In this document: piece by piece, positions 18,514 through 26,518 of the stretch
Layout of the letters: every line of letters begins with the position of its first letter
How positions within the stretch are numbered: position 1 is the stretch's first letter
NCBI GenBank assembly: GCA_003567725.1
Contig: PWYU01000057.1
Coordinates: 41,850 to 105,849 of the forward strand
Reading direction: 5' to 3'
Source: Syntrophomonadaceae bacterium
GTDB lineage: Bacteria; Bacillota; Dethiobacteria; DTU022
Length of the DNA: 64,000 bases
Translations under genes and position numbers: made by a program
The notes under the pieces: model-generated
What the model was told of the DNA's origin: nothing
The model's input: the letters and a program-made list of their open reading frames with translations, nothing else
Database searches by the model: none

Positions 18514-20472
18514 TTATTTTTCCTGGAAGGCAAGTTCAATCATATAAACGCCGGAAGAAAATTTCTTGTCCGTTATATGGCCGGTTTTTTCCAGCAGGTG
18601 CAGAACATGCTTGTTGTCAGGCAGGATCTCGGCCGTAAAGCCGGTCAGACCCTGCTTCTGGGCAATATTGGCCAGGTAAGACAGGAGCTCGGAACCAAGG
18701 CCCTGACCCTGGTAATCATCCCTGATCACCAGCGCTACCTGGGCGGTCAGGGTCCCCTCCAGGATTACATACTGGCCCACCCCGATCGCAATCTCGGCCC
18801 CTTCATGCTCAATGGTGGCCAGGATCACCATTTCACGGGTATAATCGATCACCAGGAACAGATCCTGCAGCATATCGCGGGGCATATCTTCGCGCCGCGA
18901 TAAAAAGCGATTATACCTGGTTTTCTCCGATAAGCTGTAAAAGAAATCTTTCAGGATAGGTTCATCACTGATTTTCACCGGGCGCATGAAAAATTTTAGG
19001 CCCGCTTTAGTCGTCCTCCGCGTTTCCAGTTCAGCGGGATACTTGCCTTTTTCCCCGGGCACATAAGCCTGATCTTTGTATATTAAAGCTGCTTCTTTTG
19101 CTTCCTCGATCAACCAGGGCTGGAAAGATGGATGAGCAATGGATATCAAGGCCATGGCCCTCTCCCTGACGTTCTTGCCGTGCAGGTAAGCGATGCCGTA
19201 TTCTGTGACCACGTAGTGGATATCTCCCCGGGTCAAAGTTACACCAGCTCCCTCCCGGAGGAAAGGAACAATCCTTGACAGTTCACCATCCCGGCTGGTT
19301 GAAGGCAGAGCCAGGATACTCCGGCCCCTTTTGGCCAGCACCGCTCCTCGCATAAAATCAGCCTGGCCGCCAATGCCGCTAAAAAAATACCGGCCCAGAG
19401 ATTCAGCCGTGGCCTGACCGGTCAGATCTATTTCCAGGGCCGTATTTATAGCCACTATATTCTTGTTCATGGCAATGTTGACTGGATCATTGGTATAATC
19501 GATGGTCCTGAATTCTATAGCCGGATTGTCATCGAGATAGCGGTAAGTATCTTTGCTGCCAATACAAAAAGAAGCAACGGTTTTATCGCGGTCAACGGTT
19601 TTCCTGGAGTTGTTAACCACACCTCTCTTCATCAAGTCGATAATACCGTCACCCAGCAGCTCTGAATGAATGCCAAGATCTTTTTTATGCCTGAGGTTAG
19701 AGAGGATTGCATTGGGCAACGCCCCGTAACCGACCTGGATTGTATCACCATCGTCAATAATCCTGGATACATACTCGCCTATATTTTTGACTGCTTCCAG
19801 AGACGGTTTGGAGGCCTCATTCTCAAGGAGCGGCTCATCATGAGGCACCAAAAAATCTACCTCATCGATATGGATAAAAGTATCTCCGTGAATTCGGGGC
19901 ATTTCCTTATTTACCTGGGCAATAATTATAGAAGCATTTTCAACCGCAGTTTTAGTAATATCAATACTGATACCCAGGCTCATGAAACCGTGTAAATCCG
20001 GTGGTGAAACCTGAACTAAGGCTATATCGACCGGAACCAGCTTTCGTTTGAAAAGATCTGGAATATCAGAAGCAAAAATGGGCGTATAATCGGCAAGGCC
20101 CCTGTTTACCGCTTCCCTTGCGTTTTCTGCAATGAAAAATGTGTTATGGCGAAAATTTTTCCTGAATTTTCGATCTGTATAAGGCGCCACTCCGAGAGTC
20201 CAGACATGAAGAATTTCAGCATCAAAAAAAGCCTTGGGGTTTGATTCCACGAATTTAATCATAGCCTGAACCAGGTACTGCGGTTCTCCGCAGGCCGTGC
20301 CGATAAAAATCCGGTCACCGGCATGGATATTGCTGAAAATTTCATCCTCAGGCACAAATTTTTCCGGATATTTTTCTTTTAATTTTTCAAGAGAAGCTTT
20401 TCTTACTCCACTTTCTGTCTTATCGCCCTTGTTTTCCTCTGCTTTGCGGTACTTCCCATCCCCGGCTCTCAT
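18514..20472 (-). CDS. Acetyl-CoA hydrolase/transferase-family protein fused to a GNAT domain
   Basis: A 652-residue fusion. Residues ~30-460 are a class I CoA-transferase/acetyl-CoA hydrolase (SELLGDGIIDLMKRG holds the probable CoA-binding Glu; GIGGQADFMRGA; YGIAYLHGKNVRERA), as in 4-hydroxybutyrate or succinyl-CoA transferases. Residues ~490-650 are a GNAT acetyltransferase (VALVIRDDYQGQGLGSELL is the acetyl-CoA motif). Likely reaction: CoA exchange between acetyl-CoA and an organic acid; the GNAT part may sense or use acetyl-CoA. It converges on the bam-like operon, so it may activate that substrate, but this is inference. Confidence 0.88.
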   Translation of the reverse strand: MRAGDGKYRKAEENKGDKTESGVRKASLEKLKEKYPEKFVPEDEIFSNIHAGDRIFIGTACGEPQYLVQAMIKFVESNPKAFFDAEILHVWTLGVAPYTDRKFRKNFRHNTFFIAENAREAVNRGLADYTPIFASDIPDLFKRKLVPVDIALVQVSPPDLHGFMSLGISIDITKTAVENASIIIAQVNKEMPRIHGDTFIHIDEVDFLVPHDEPLLENEASKPSLEAVKNIGEYVSRIIDDGDTIQVGYGALPNAILSNLRHKKDLGIHSELLGDGIIDLMKRGVVNNSRKTVDRDKTVASFCIGSKDTYRYLDDNPAIEFRTIDYTNDPVNIAMNKNIVAINTALEIDLTGQATAESLGRYFFSGIGGQADFMRGAVLAKRGRSILALPSTSRDGELSRIVPFLREGAGVTLTRGDIHYVVTEYGIAYLHGKNVRERAMALISIAHPSFQPWLIEEAKEAALIYKDQAYVPGEKGKYPAELETRRTTKAGLKFFMRPVKISDEPILKDFFYSLSEKTRYNRFLSRREDMPRDMLQDLFLVIDYTREMVILATIEHEGAEIAIGVGQYVILEGTLTAQVALVIRDDYQGQGLGSELLSYLANIAQKQGLTGFTAEILPDNKHVLHLLEKTGHITDKKFSSGVYMIELAFQEK

Positions 20473-21470
20473 ATAGTTTACCTCCTCATATCGCTCCAGG
20501 GTTTAGCATAGCGCCTGATAATATGAAAATACGCTCAATTTCTTGACCTATTACCATTCGCTGCTACTGTTATTTTAACATAACATTAGATCCTTGAAAC
20601 AAGTGACATCCTCACGGGGTCAGTAGAACCCATGCATCCTGGTAGTTCAGGACAACAGAACGGTATTCGGTCCTTTAATTCGCGCCAGACACGGGATTAA
20701 AACTACATCTGGCGATACTGAGCATGTTGCTCAGATCCTGCCACAGGGTATAATTATCGTTCTTTAAGAAATTTAAAAAAGAATTGATATTACAATCTGT
20801 CTTGAAACCACACTTTGGACAATCACATACTCTCATTTTTGGGGTATTTGATTGACCAGACGATATGATACCAAATATTATCAAACCTTGAGCCATAACA
20901 TACAGCCTTTATTCCGGCTTTTATCTCGAAGTCGATAGACCCCAAAAATTCCCGCCGGAGATTCTAAAATAAAGATATTTGCTCAAAACCGCAAGGCCCT
21001 GTTTTGTAGCAAAAAGAAAGCTGCCTTTCGGGTAGAAATTGCAGTTACTCGGCTTCAGATCTTCGCCCGGGCTTCCTTCATGATAAGTTCATTATTTGTT
21101 CTCGCCCGGTGGCTGGTTTCGGGCCGACTACTCCGCTTAGGCTTTGCCTCGCCGGCAAATTTAAACCTTCACTTAATGCTTGGCCTTTGTTTTAATCAAA
21201 ATGATTACTGGTTTAGGCCTTTAAAGCTAAAATTCTGCGCAAATTTGGCAAGATATTTTTAGCGATCCCTGAAACGCTGGTGTACATTCTTATTATAAGG
21301 GATCTTTTTAAAAACAAATTTTTATGGAACTGGCCCGTCCAGGTTAGGTTTTGAGTTAAGTTCTGGTTTTGGGGTTGAAATAAATCTGTATAATATAGTA
21401 ATAATAATTCTTAATAATAGCAGGAGTTATTATTAATGTAGAGAATAATATATAAAAAGGAGGTTTTAAT
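20473..21470. other. One-kilobase gene-poor region
   Basis: No intact gene is seen. It contains the possible transposase debris listed separately, several short hairpin-forming stretches and, near its end, a TATAAT (21389-21394) plausible as the -10 of the peroxiredoxin gene. AT-rich inverted half-sites around 21400-21425 could bind a PerR-type repressor, but the match is weak. Confidence 0.5.
20675..20896 (-). pseudogene. Possible transposase debris (IS200/IS605 type)
   Basis: One frame carries a zinc-knuckle tail, CDCPKCGFKTDCNINSFLNF, like the C-terminus of TnpB/OrfB proteins. A second frame just upstream reads DNIWYHIVWSIKYPKNE, like the YHIVW-KYR block of Y1 (TnpA or REP-associated) transposases. 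Neither is complete, and the frames disagree. Assignment rests on short motifs only. Confidence 0.3.
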
Positions 21471-22067
21471 ATGACGGTAAAAGTAGGTCAGGCAGCCCCT
21501 GATTTTGAAGCTAATGCCTATGTAGATGGCGGTTTTAAACAAATTAAGCTTTCCGATTATAAAGACAAATGGGTGGTGCTGTGTTTTTATCCTGGCGATT
21601 TTACCTTTGTCTGACCAACTGAGTTGGCGTCAGTTGCCGCCAGGTATAAAGAACTGCAGGATCTGGGCGTTGAAGTGCTTTCATGCAGCGTAGACAGCCA
21701 GTTTACTCACAAGGTTTGGCAGGAAGTAGAATTATCCAAGATGGTTGATGGTGGCGTGCCATTTCCCATGCTTTCTGATACAGGAGGTAAAATAGGCACT
21801 TTGTATGGTGTATACGATGAAGAAGCTGGCGTAAATGTAAGAGGCCGCTTCCTAATTGACCCGGATGGCAAAATCCAGGCTATGGAAATCCTTACACCCC
21901 CAGTCGGCCGGAATTTTTCCGAATTAATTCGGCAGGTACAGGCCTTCCAGCATGTGCGTGCAACTGGAGAACCGACTCCAGCCGGCTGGCAGCCGGGCAA
22001 GAAGACCCTGAAACCCGGCCCGGAACTGGTAGGTAAAGTTTGGGAAACCTGGAAGATTGGTGATTAA
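21471..22067 (+). CDS. Selenocysteine-containing peroxiredoxin (AhpC/Prx1 family)
   Basis: Read through TGA 21612-21614, this is 198 residues with Sec48 replacing the peroxidatic Cys in [17 protein letters not shown]. The rest is a normal typical 2-Cys peroxiredoxin ([21 protein letters not shown]), except that the usual C-terminal resolving motif, VCPA in homologs, reads [11 protein letters not shown] without Cys. It reduces peroxides; the missing resolving Cys implies recycling by an outside thiol, perhaps the selenoprotein encoded 20 bp downstream. AAAGGAGG precedes the ATG. The UGA followed by intact homology excludes a pseudogene. Confidence 0.92.
21612..21636 (+). promoter_or_regulatory. 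UGA codon with candidate bacterial SECIS (peroxiredoxin)
   Basis: CAACTGA at 21616-21622 pairs perfectly with TCAGTTG at 21630-21636 around loop GTTGGCG. The loop starts with G but lies only 8 nt from the UGA, nearer than usual; a different fold may form in vivo. Confidence 0.5.
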
Positions 22068-22087
22068 TAGCAGAGGAGAGAAGAGAA

Positions 22088-22435
22088 ATGTTTAAATTTT
22101 ACTGTTTTCCGACTTGAAATACTTGCCGTAAAGCGAAAGCGTGGCTTTCAGATAATAATGTGGATTTTGAATATCGGGATATATTAGAACTGCCCCTGAT
22201 AAAAGAAGAGCTAGACGAGTTGGCTAAACTTGGCTCAACAAGCATTAAAGATCTACTAAATCCCGGCAGTAAAGGATTTAAAGAGCTGAAACTGGATCTG
22301 GATATGATCAATGATCAAGAAGCGGCGGAATTAATTAAAAAGAATCCCAAAATAATGAAAAGGCCGTTACTAACTGACGGGAAAAAACTGGCTCTCGGCT
22401 TTAAAATAGAAGAATATGAAGCCCTGATCCGGTGA
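22088..22435 (+). CDS. Selenocysteine-containing ArsC/Spx-like thioredoxin-fold protein
   Basis: Read through TGA 22115-22117, this is 115 residues. Start MFKFYCFPT-U-NTCRKAKAWL places Sec10 at the first position of the CxxC-like motif (U-N-T-C13) of the ArsC/Spx/YffB family; relatives have Cys there. Family features continue with VDFEYRDI, SIKDLLNPGS and RPLLTDGKKLALGF (NPRIMKRPL-like region). Likely a glutaredoxin-like reductase or arsenate-reductase-like enzyme. The 20-bp spacing to the selenoperoxiredoxin suggests one transcript and a redox partnership. GAGAGAAGAG precedes the ATG. Confidence 0.88.
22115..22149 (+). promoter_or_regulatory. UGA codon with candidate bacterial SECIS (ArsC-like gene)
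   Basis: GAAAGC at 22135-22140 and GCTTTC at 22144-22149 make a perfect 6-bp stem with loop GTG, 23 nt after the UGA, close to the bacterial consensus. Confidence 0.65.
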
Positions 22436-22560
22436 TTATTGAATCCAGGAGCTGCCAGGCTTGTAAATAAGTTATCATGGACTGGTAATGCTGGAAATCA
22501 ATGCTGAATAAAAAATTTATAACTAACACTCCAGCGAAACTTATGTCGTGAACCAGATCC

Positions 22561-22650
22561 CGCTAAGCCACGGGGATAGTTCCATCGTCTTCCCTTCGGC
22601 CTGCGCTGCGCTTCGGGACGCTCGAACCGCCCTCATGGCAGCGCTTAACT
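22561..22650 (-). repeat. Inverted-repeat element, family 1, partial copy B
   Basis: It holds the palindromic core of copy A (CTAAGCCACGGGGA ... TTCCCTTCGGCCTG ... CTCGAACCGCCCTCATGG), but both ~25-bp ends carrying the terminal inverted repeats are missing. Confidence 0.65.
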
Positions 22651-22719
22651 TTAATCTTTCGCTGTAGTACTAAGCTATTTTGTCGTTTATTAGATAGATA
22701 AATCGCAGTAAATGTTTTT

Positions 22720-22753
22720 AAGGCCGGATGTTTGATCATATCCGGCCTTTTTG
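22720..22753 (+). terminator. Intrinsic terminator
   Basis: AAGGCCGGAT (22720-22729) pairs with ATCCGGCCTT (22740-22749), followed by a T run. It probably ends the selenoprotein transcript, although 280 bp beyond its last stop. Confidence 0.8.
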
Positions 22754-22833
22754 ACATAATATAGCTAAGAATCGCCCGGCGCTATTTATTTTAAGCCGGA
22801 GCAGACCTTAATTCTCAGGGGGGGGTTGCAATC

Positions 22834-23370
22834 GTGAAAAAATATTTTTCCGGAGTCACCATTGAGTGTGCAAGTGGCGATATTGCAGGACAACAAGATA
22901 TGACAGCGGTGGTTAATGCCGCCAATGCCCGGCTGAAAACTGGTGGGGGGGTGGCAGGTGCACTGCATCAAGCGGCTGGCCCGGGACTTGAAGAGGAGTG
23001 CCGGCCACTGGCGCCTATCAAACCCGGAGAAGCGGTGATAACAGGGGGGCATAATTTGCCTAATCGCTATGTTATTCACTGCCTGGGGCCGGTTTATGGA
23101 CAAGACAAGCCTGAAGAGAAATACCTGGTGGACTGTTATCGTAATGCCCTTAATTTAGCCGAAGAAAAAAAGATTGATTCAATAGCTTTCCCTTCTATTT
23201 CGACAGGTGCCTTTGGTTATCCAATGGAAGATGCGGCTTTAATTGCTTTCAGGACTATTAAAGATGTAATATCCAAGCTGCAGGAACTAAAGCATATCCG
23301 TTTTGTCCTGCGGGGCGGCCAGGCAATTGAAATTCATCAGCAGTGCATGGATAAAGTTTTTGGCCAGTAG
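22834..23370 (+). CDS. Macro-domain protein (O-acetyl-ADP-ribose deacetylase type)
   Basis: 178 residues, essentially a single macro domain: VVNAANARLKTGGGVAGALH is the ADP-ribose-binding Asn-Ala-Ala-N motif with its glycine loop, and SIAFPSISTGAFGYP is the second loop. Such proteins hydrolyse O-acetyl-ADP-ribose or remove ADP-ribose from proteins. The start is GTG 22834 after a G-rich ribosome site. It appears to be a single-gene unit with a terminator after it. Confidence 0.92.
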   Translation: MKKYFSGVTIECASGDIAGQQDMTAVVNAANARLKTGGGVAGALHQAAGPGLEEECRPLAPIKPGEAVITGGHNLPNRYVIHCLGPVYGQDKPEEKYLVDCYRNALNLAEEKKIDSIAFPSISTGAFGYPMEDAALIAFRTIKDVISKLQELKHIRFVLRGGQAIEIHQQCMDKVFGQ

Positions 23371-23412
23371 GTTGTTTGAAATGTTATTATGAGATTAAAA
23401 ACAGGGGAGCTT

Positions 23413-23466
23413 ACCGGTCCGCTAGAGAGTTAATCTGGGTTTTACCGTCTGGCGGATCCGGTTTTC
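23413..23466 (+). terminator. Intrinsic terminator between macro gene and uppP
   Basis: ACCGGTCCGC with AGA (from 23413) pairs imperfectly with TCTGGCGGATCCGGT (to 23462), followed by TTTTC. It lies 38 bp before uppP, so it could also attenuate that gene. Confidence 0.65.
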
Positions 23467-23503
23467 TTCCCCCTTCTTTGCAGGAAGCAGGGGTTATTAT
23501 TCA

Positions 23504-24331
23504 ATGCATTTAATCGAAGCTCTAATTTTTGGAATCGTTCAAGGTATTTCAGAGTTTTTGCCCATATCAAGCACGGCCCACATAATAATTGCGGAACTCT
23601 TGCTCGGGTATAATTTCCCCGGGCTCGCCTTTGAAATTTACCTCCATATTGCTTCTGTTTTTGCAGTAATGCTTTATTTCCGCAATGAATTATGGGCGGT
23701 AATTACCGGATTTTTAAGTTATTTCCGTGTAAAAAGCGCAGAAAACAGGGTCCATTTTTTATTTGGTATTTATATCATAATAGCTACAGCTATCACAGGG
23801 GTGCTGGGGATAATCCTGAAAAGCCTGGTTGTAGATATCATGAAAACTCCCGGCTTTATTGCGGCGGCCCTACTCGTCACCGGGACGGCGTTGATATTTA
23901 TCGAACGTTTTAAGGAATACGGTGACCGCAAGGAGGAAAATATGACCTACCTGGATGCAGTGCTGGTCGGTTTGGCTCAAACCGTTGCGGTTTTGCCCGG
24001 TATTTCTAGATCTGGTTCTACGGTTATTGTTGCCCTGTGGGCAGGCCTGGAAAGGGAAACAGCGGTTCGCTATTCTTTCCTCCTGGTCATACCGGCCATT
24101 CTTGGTTCAACTGTGCTGGCCATTGGAGAAGTATCCCTGGAGATCTGGGTTGCCGTGGGGACCGTTCCCCTGGTTGTTTCTTTTCTGGCCTCATTTATGT
24201 TTTCCTGGATTGGCATCGTCTGGCTAATTGATTTCTTAAAAAAAGGCCGGCTATTCTATTTTGCCGTTTATTGCTTTATAATTGCCTTCCTGGTCTACTT
24301 TTTTGTCCAGGAAATTCCCCCGACGCTTTAA
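23504..24331 (+). CDS. uppP: Undecaprenyl-diphosphate phosphatase
   Basis: 275 residues, about eight membrane helices. The family motifs are present: GIVQGISEFLPISSTAHIII near the N-terminus and PGISRSGSTV at ~residue 165. It recycles the C55 carrier lipid for cell-wall synthesis and confers bacitracin tolerance. Length is normal. GatC follows 53 bp later on the same strand, probably by chance rather than function. Confidence 0.95.
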   Translation: MHLIEALIFGIVQGISEFLPISSTAHIIIAELLLGYNFPGLAFEIYLHIASVFAVMLYFRNELWAVITGFLSYFRVKSAENRVHFLFGIYIIIATAITGVLGIILKSLVVDIMKTPGFIAAALLVTGTALIFIERFKEYGDRKEENMTYLDAVLVGLAQTVAVLPGISRSGSTVIVALWAGLERETAVRYSFLLVIPAILGSTVLAIGEVSLEIWVAVGTVPLVVSFLASFMFSWIGIVWLIDFLKKGRLFYFAVYCFIIAFLVYFFVQEIPPTL

Positions 24332-24384
24332 ACAGTAGTTTAATTATTAATAGTATCATTAACAGGCAAGGAGGGTGATCAGGT

Positions 24385-24669
24385 TTGGATGATATTTCTA
24401 AAGGGCTTGAAAAAGCGATCAAGGTTATAAAAATTAAAGTTTCTTCTTCAGAGCAGGAACAACTGCAAAGGGAATTGAAAGAGTTCCTGACCTGGCTTGA
24501 GCCGATGCTTTTAGTTGATACCGGTCAAACCGAACAGCAATTCTTCGGCCATGATGCGGTCAATGTGCTTAGGGATGATCATCCCAGGCAAAGCGAATTG
24601 GCTGAGCTGCAGGAAGCCGCTCCAAAGTTTGCAGGTGGCTTTTACCTGGTTCCGAAAATCTTAGAGTAA
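24385..24669 (+). CDS. gatC: Aspartyl/glutamyl-tRNA amidotransferase subunit C
   Basis: 94 residues with GatC features: helical N-terminus (EQEQLQRELKEFLTWLEPM), then NVLRDDHPRQS and the C-terminal APKFAGGFYLVPKIL, which clamps GatA to GatB. TTG 24385 follows GGAGGGTG. First gene of a gatC-gatA-gatB order, typical of Bacillota. Confidence 0.9.
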   Translation: MDDISKGLEKAIKVIKIKVSSSEQEQLQRELKEFLTWLEPMLLVDTGQTEQQFFGHDAVNVLRDDHPRQSELAELQEAAPKFAGGFYLVPKILE

Positions 24670-24699
24670 TATATCAGGGTGTAGAAAGGGAGATTTGAA

Positions 24700-26124
24700 T
24701 TGGAACTACGAAAAACAAGCATTCACCAGGCGGTTGAAGCGGTTCAGCAAGGTGAAATAACCGCTTTTGAGTTGATTGAAAAAACCCTTAAGAATTGTTC
24801 CGTGCTCGATGAGGGTTTAAATATATTTAACAGTATAGCCGGGATCGATGCCCTCGAACAGGCTAAGGCGATTGATCAGAAAAATGAAAAGGGCGGAAAC
24901 CTGCCCCTGGCCGGAATACCGGTTGCAGTTAAAGATGATCTTTGCTATGGAGTATTGCCAACCAGCCTTGGCTCTGCTGCTTTTAACGAATTTATGTCTC
25001 CTGTTACAGCAGCGGCGGTGGAAAGGCTAATGGATGCCGGGGCCGTGGTGATTGGCAAAACTAATCTTGATGATATGGGCCAGGGTTCCACTACTTTATC
25101 ATCACCAGGAGGCCCGACGGTTAACCCCTGGCAGGCTGAAAGGACGGCAGGCAGCGCCGGTGCGGCTGCGGTCGCTACCGGAATCTGTATGTTTGCCTTA
25201 GAAAGCGATAGTGGAGGAGCTCAGCGCCAGGGAGCTTCACACTGTGGCGTGGTGGGTTTGCGCCCTACAACAGGAAGGGTTTCCCGTTACGGCCTTAATA
25301 CCCATTGCAGCTCCTTTGCCAGGGTGGGAATCACTGCTTTTTCCTGTGAAAATATCGCTGGTGTTTTGGATATTTTATCCGGCTTTGATGAACGCGATGC
25401 CGCCACGGCTGTTTGCCGGGAGGGCATAACGGAAATAAGCAAAATCCCGAATTCTGATAAACTGACCATCGGTTATCCTGTAAATGCGTTTGATTTTTTG
25501 GAGCCGGAATTGAGAGAGGTTTTTGAAAAGGCCCGGGATGAATTTGCAGAGCGAGGCTATAAAATAGCAGAGATAGATTTAGGCCTGCTACGTGAAGGTT
25601 TACAGGCCTATTATGTTATCGCCCTAATAGAAGCTTCTTCCAACCATGCTCGTTTTGACGGCATTAGGTTTGGCAAAACCGGAGAATCAGAAATTCTAGA
25701 AGAAATGTATCAGCATTCCAGAGCTGAAATATTGGGAAAAGAAGCACGCCGGCGCAGTATTTTTGGTACATATTTACTCAGTAAAGGAAATTATGATCAA
25801 TACTACCGCCAGGCTTTAAAAGTCTGGAAAATGGTCCGGCAGGAATTTAAAAAAGCTTTTGATCAATGTGATCTGCTAATGCTGCCTGCCGCTAAAAAAC
25901 TGCCCCGCCTTTTAAACGAAGAATATAGTTTCTTGGACGAATACTTTGAGGATCTTTTTTGTGCCCCGGTAAGCCTGTCCGGGATGCCGGCCTTAACTGT
26001 ACCTGCCGGGCAAGTCAATCAACTTCCCGTCGGTATGCAGCTGGTTGGCCCTCCCTTCAGCGAAAAAACACTGCTCGCTCTCGGCTCCTGGGACACGGGG
26101 ACAGGTCCCTTGTCCCAGGAATAG
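24700..26124 (+). CDS. gatA: GatA-family amidase subunit with substituted catalytic serines
   Basis: 474 residues of the amidase-signature family, closest to GatA (GVVGLRPTTGRVSRYGL). Lys78 of the Lys-Ser-Ser triad is present (PVAVKDD). The nucleophile position reads SDSGG-Ala174-QRQ where GatA has SDTGG-Ser-IRQ. The glycine-serine loop with the cis-Ser is shortened to TAGSAGAAAV (residues 149-158) instead of GGSSGGSAAAV. Ammonia release from glutamine should therefore fail, or another donor be used. The last ~12 codons (from GSWDTGTG) come from an inserted palindromic repeat, so the native C-terminus is also altered. It is probably non-glutaminolytic; a second GatA elsewhere is possible. Confidence 0.85.
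   Translation: MELRKTSIHQAVEAVQQGEITAFELIEKTLKNCSVLDEGLNIFNSIAGIDALEQAKAIDQKNEKGGNLPLAGIPVAVKDDLCYGVLPTSLGSAAFNEFMSPVTAAAVERLMDAGAVVIGKTNLDDMGQGSTTLSSPGGPTVNPWQAERTAGSAGAAAVATGICMFALESDSGGAQRQGASHCGVVGLRPTTGRVSRYGLNTHCSSFARVGITAFSCENIAGVLDILSGFDERDAATAVCREGITEISKIPNSDKLTIGYPVNAFDFLEPELREVFEKARDEFAERGYKIAEIDLGLLREGLQAYYVIALIEASSNHARFDGIRFGKTGESEILEEMYQHSRAEILGKEARRRSIFGTYLLSKGNYDQYYRQALKVWKMVRQEFKKAFDQCDLLMLPAAKKLPRLLNEEYSFLDEYFEDLFCAPVSLSGMPALTVPAGQVNQLPVGMQLVGPPFSEKTLLALGSWDTGTGPLSQE
26086..26120. repeat. GGGACA palindromic repeat, copy 1 (inside gatA end)
   Basis: A 35-bp near-perfect palindrome with arms TCCTGGGACA and TGTCCCAGGA around CGGGGACAGGTCCCT. It encodes the last residues of GatA. 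Confidence 0.85.
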
Positions 26125-26391
26125 GTAAAATATGGATATGGGCGATGTTTTAATAAAGTAGTGATAATTATATTTAAACTGCTGAATCAGGAATGAAGAT
26201 TGAAATAATGGGGCGTAGAACAAGCATTAATATATTTGTTGATTATACTTCTTTAATCTTTAAAGTTATTAAACTTTGGACTGAAGCTTTATTAAGCTTT
26301 TGCCACTCTGTCTTTTAAATATCTGAAAAAGCAAGGAAACTAATGAGTGGTTTAACGAACAGTAATGAATGAGATTAACAGGGCTATTGAA

Positions 26392-26425
26392 TCTGGGACA
26401 AGGGACCTGTCCCCGTGTCCCAAGA
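26392..26425. repeat. GGGACA palindromic repeat, copy 2
   Basis: Reverse complement of copy 1 with small changes: TCTGGGACAAGGGACC at the left, CCCCGTGTCCCAAGA at the right. Confidence 0.85.
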
Positions 26426-26459
26426 GTTTTAGCAATGAAAAGGGTAGTGGGACATGAAA

Positions 26460-26492
26460 GCTGGGACAAGGGACCTGTCCCCGTGTCCCAGG
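26460..26492. repeat. GGGACA palindromic repeat, copy 3
   Basis: Same orientation and nearly the same sequence as copy 2, 35 bp further on; ends GTGTCCCAGG, 26 bp before the gatB start. Confidence 0.85.
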
Positions 26493-26518
26493 TATCTAAG
26501 GATGAAAGGAAGGTAATT

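Larger units (their letters stand above)
26125..26518 (+). other. gatA-gatB spacer
   Basis: 394 bp interrupt what is normally a tight gatAB junction. It holds two GGGACA palindromes and otherwise AT-rich sequence without a recognised gene or clear promoter. The open frame upstream of gatB through this region is read-through of repeats, not protein. Confidence 0.6.

Noticed and set aside
20675..20896. Intact small gene encoding a zinc-finger protein
   Set aside because: No ribosome site and a transposase-like motif in another frame just upstream; more likely debris.
26369..26518. N-terminal extension of GatB by 50 codons
   Set aside because: It translates palindromic repeats and spacer; the ATG at 26519 has a ribosome site and matches GatB homolog starts.
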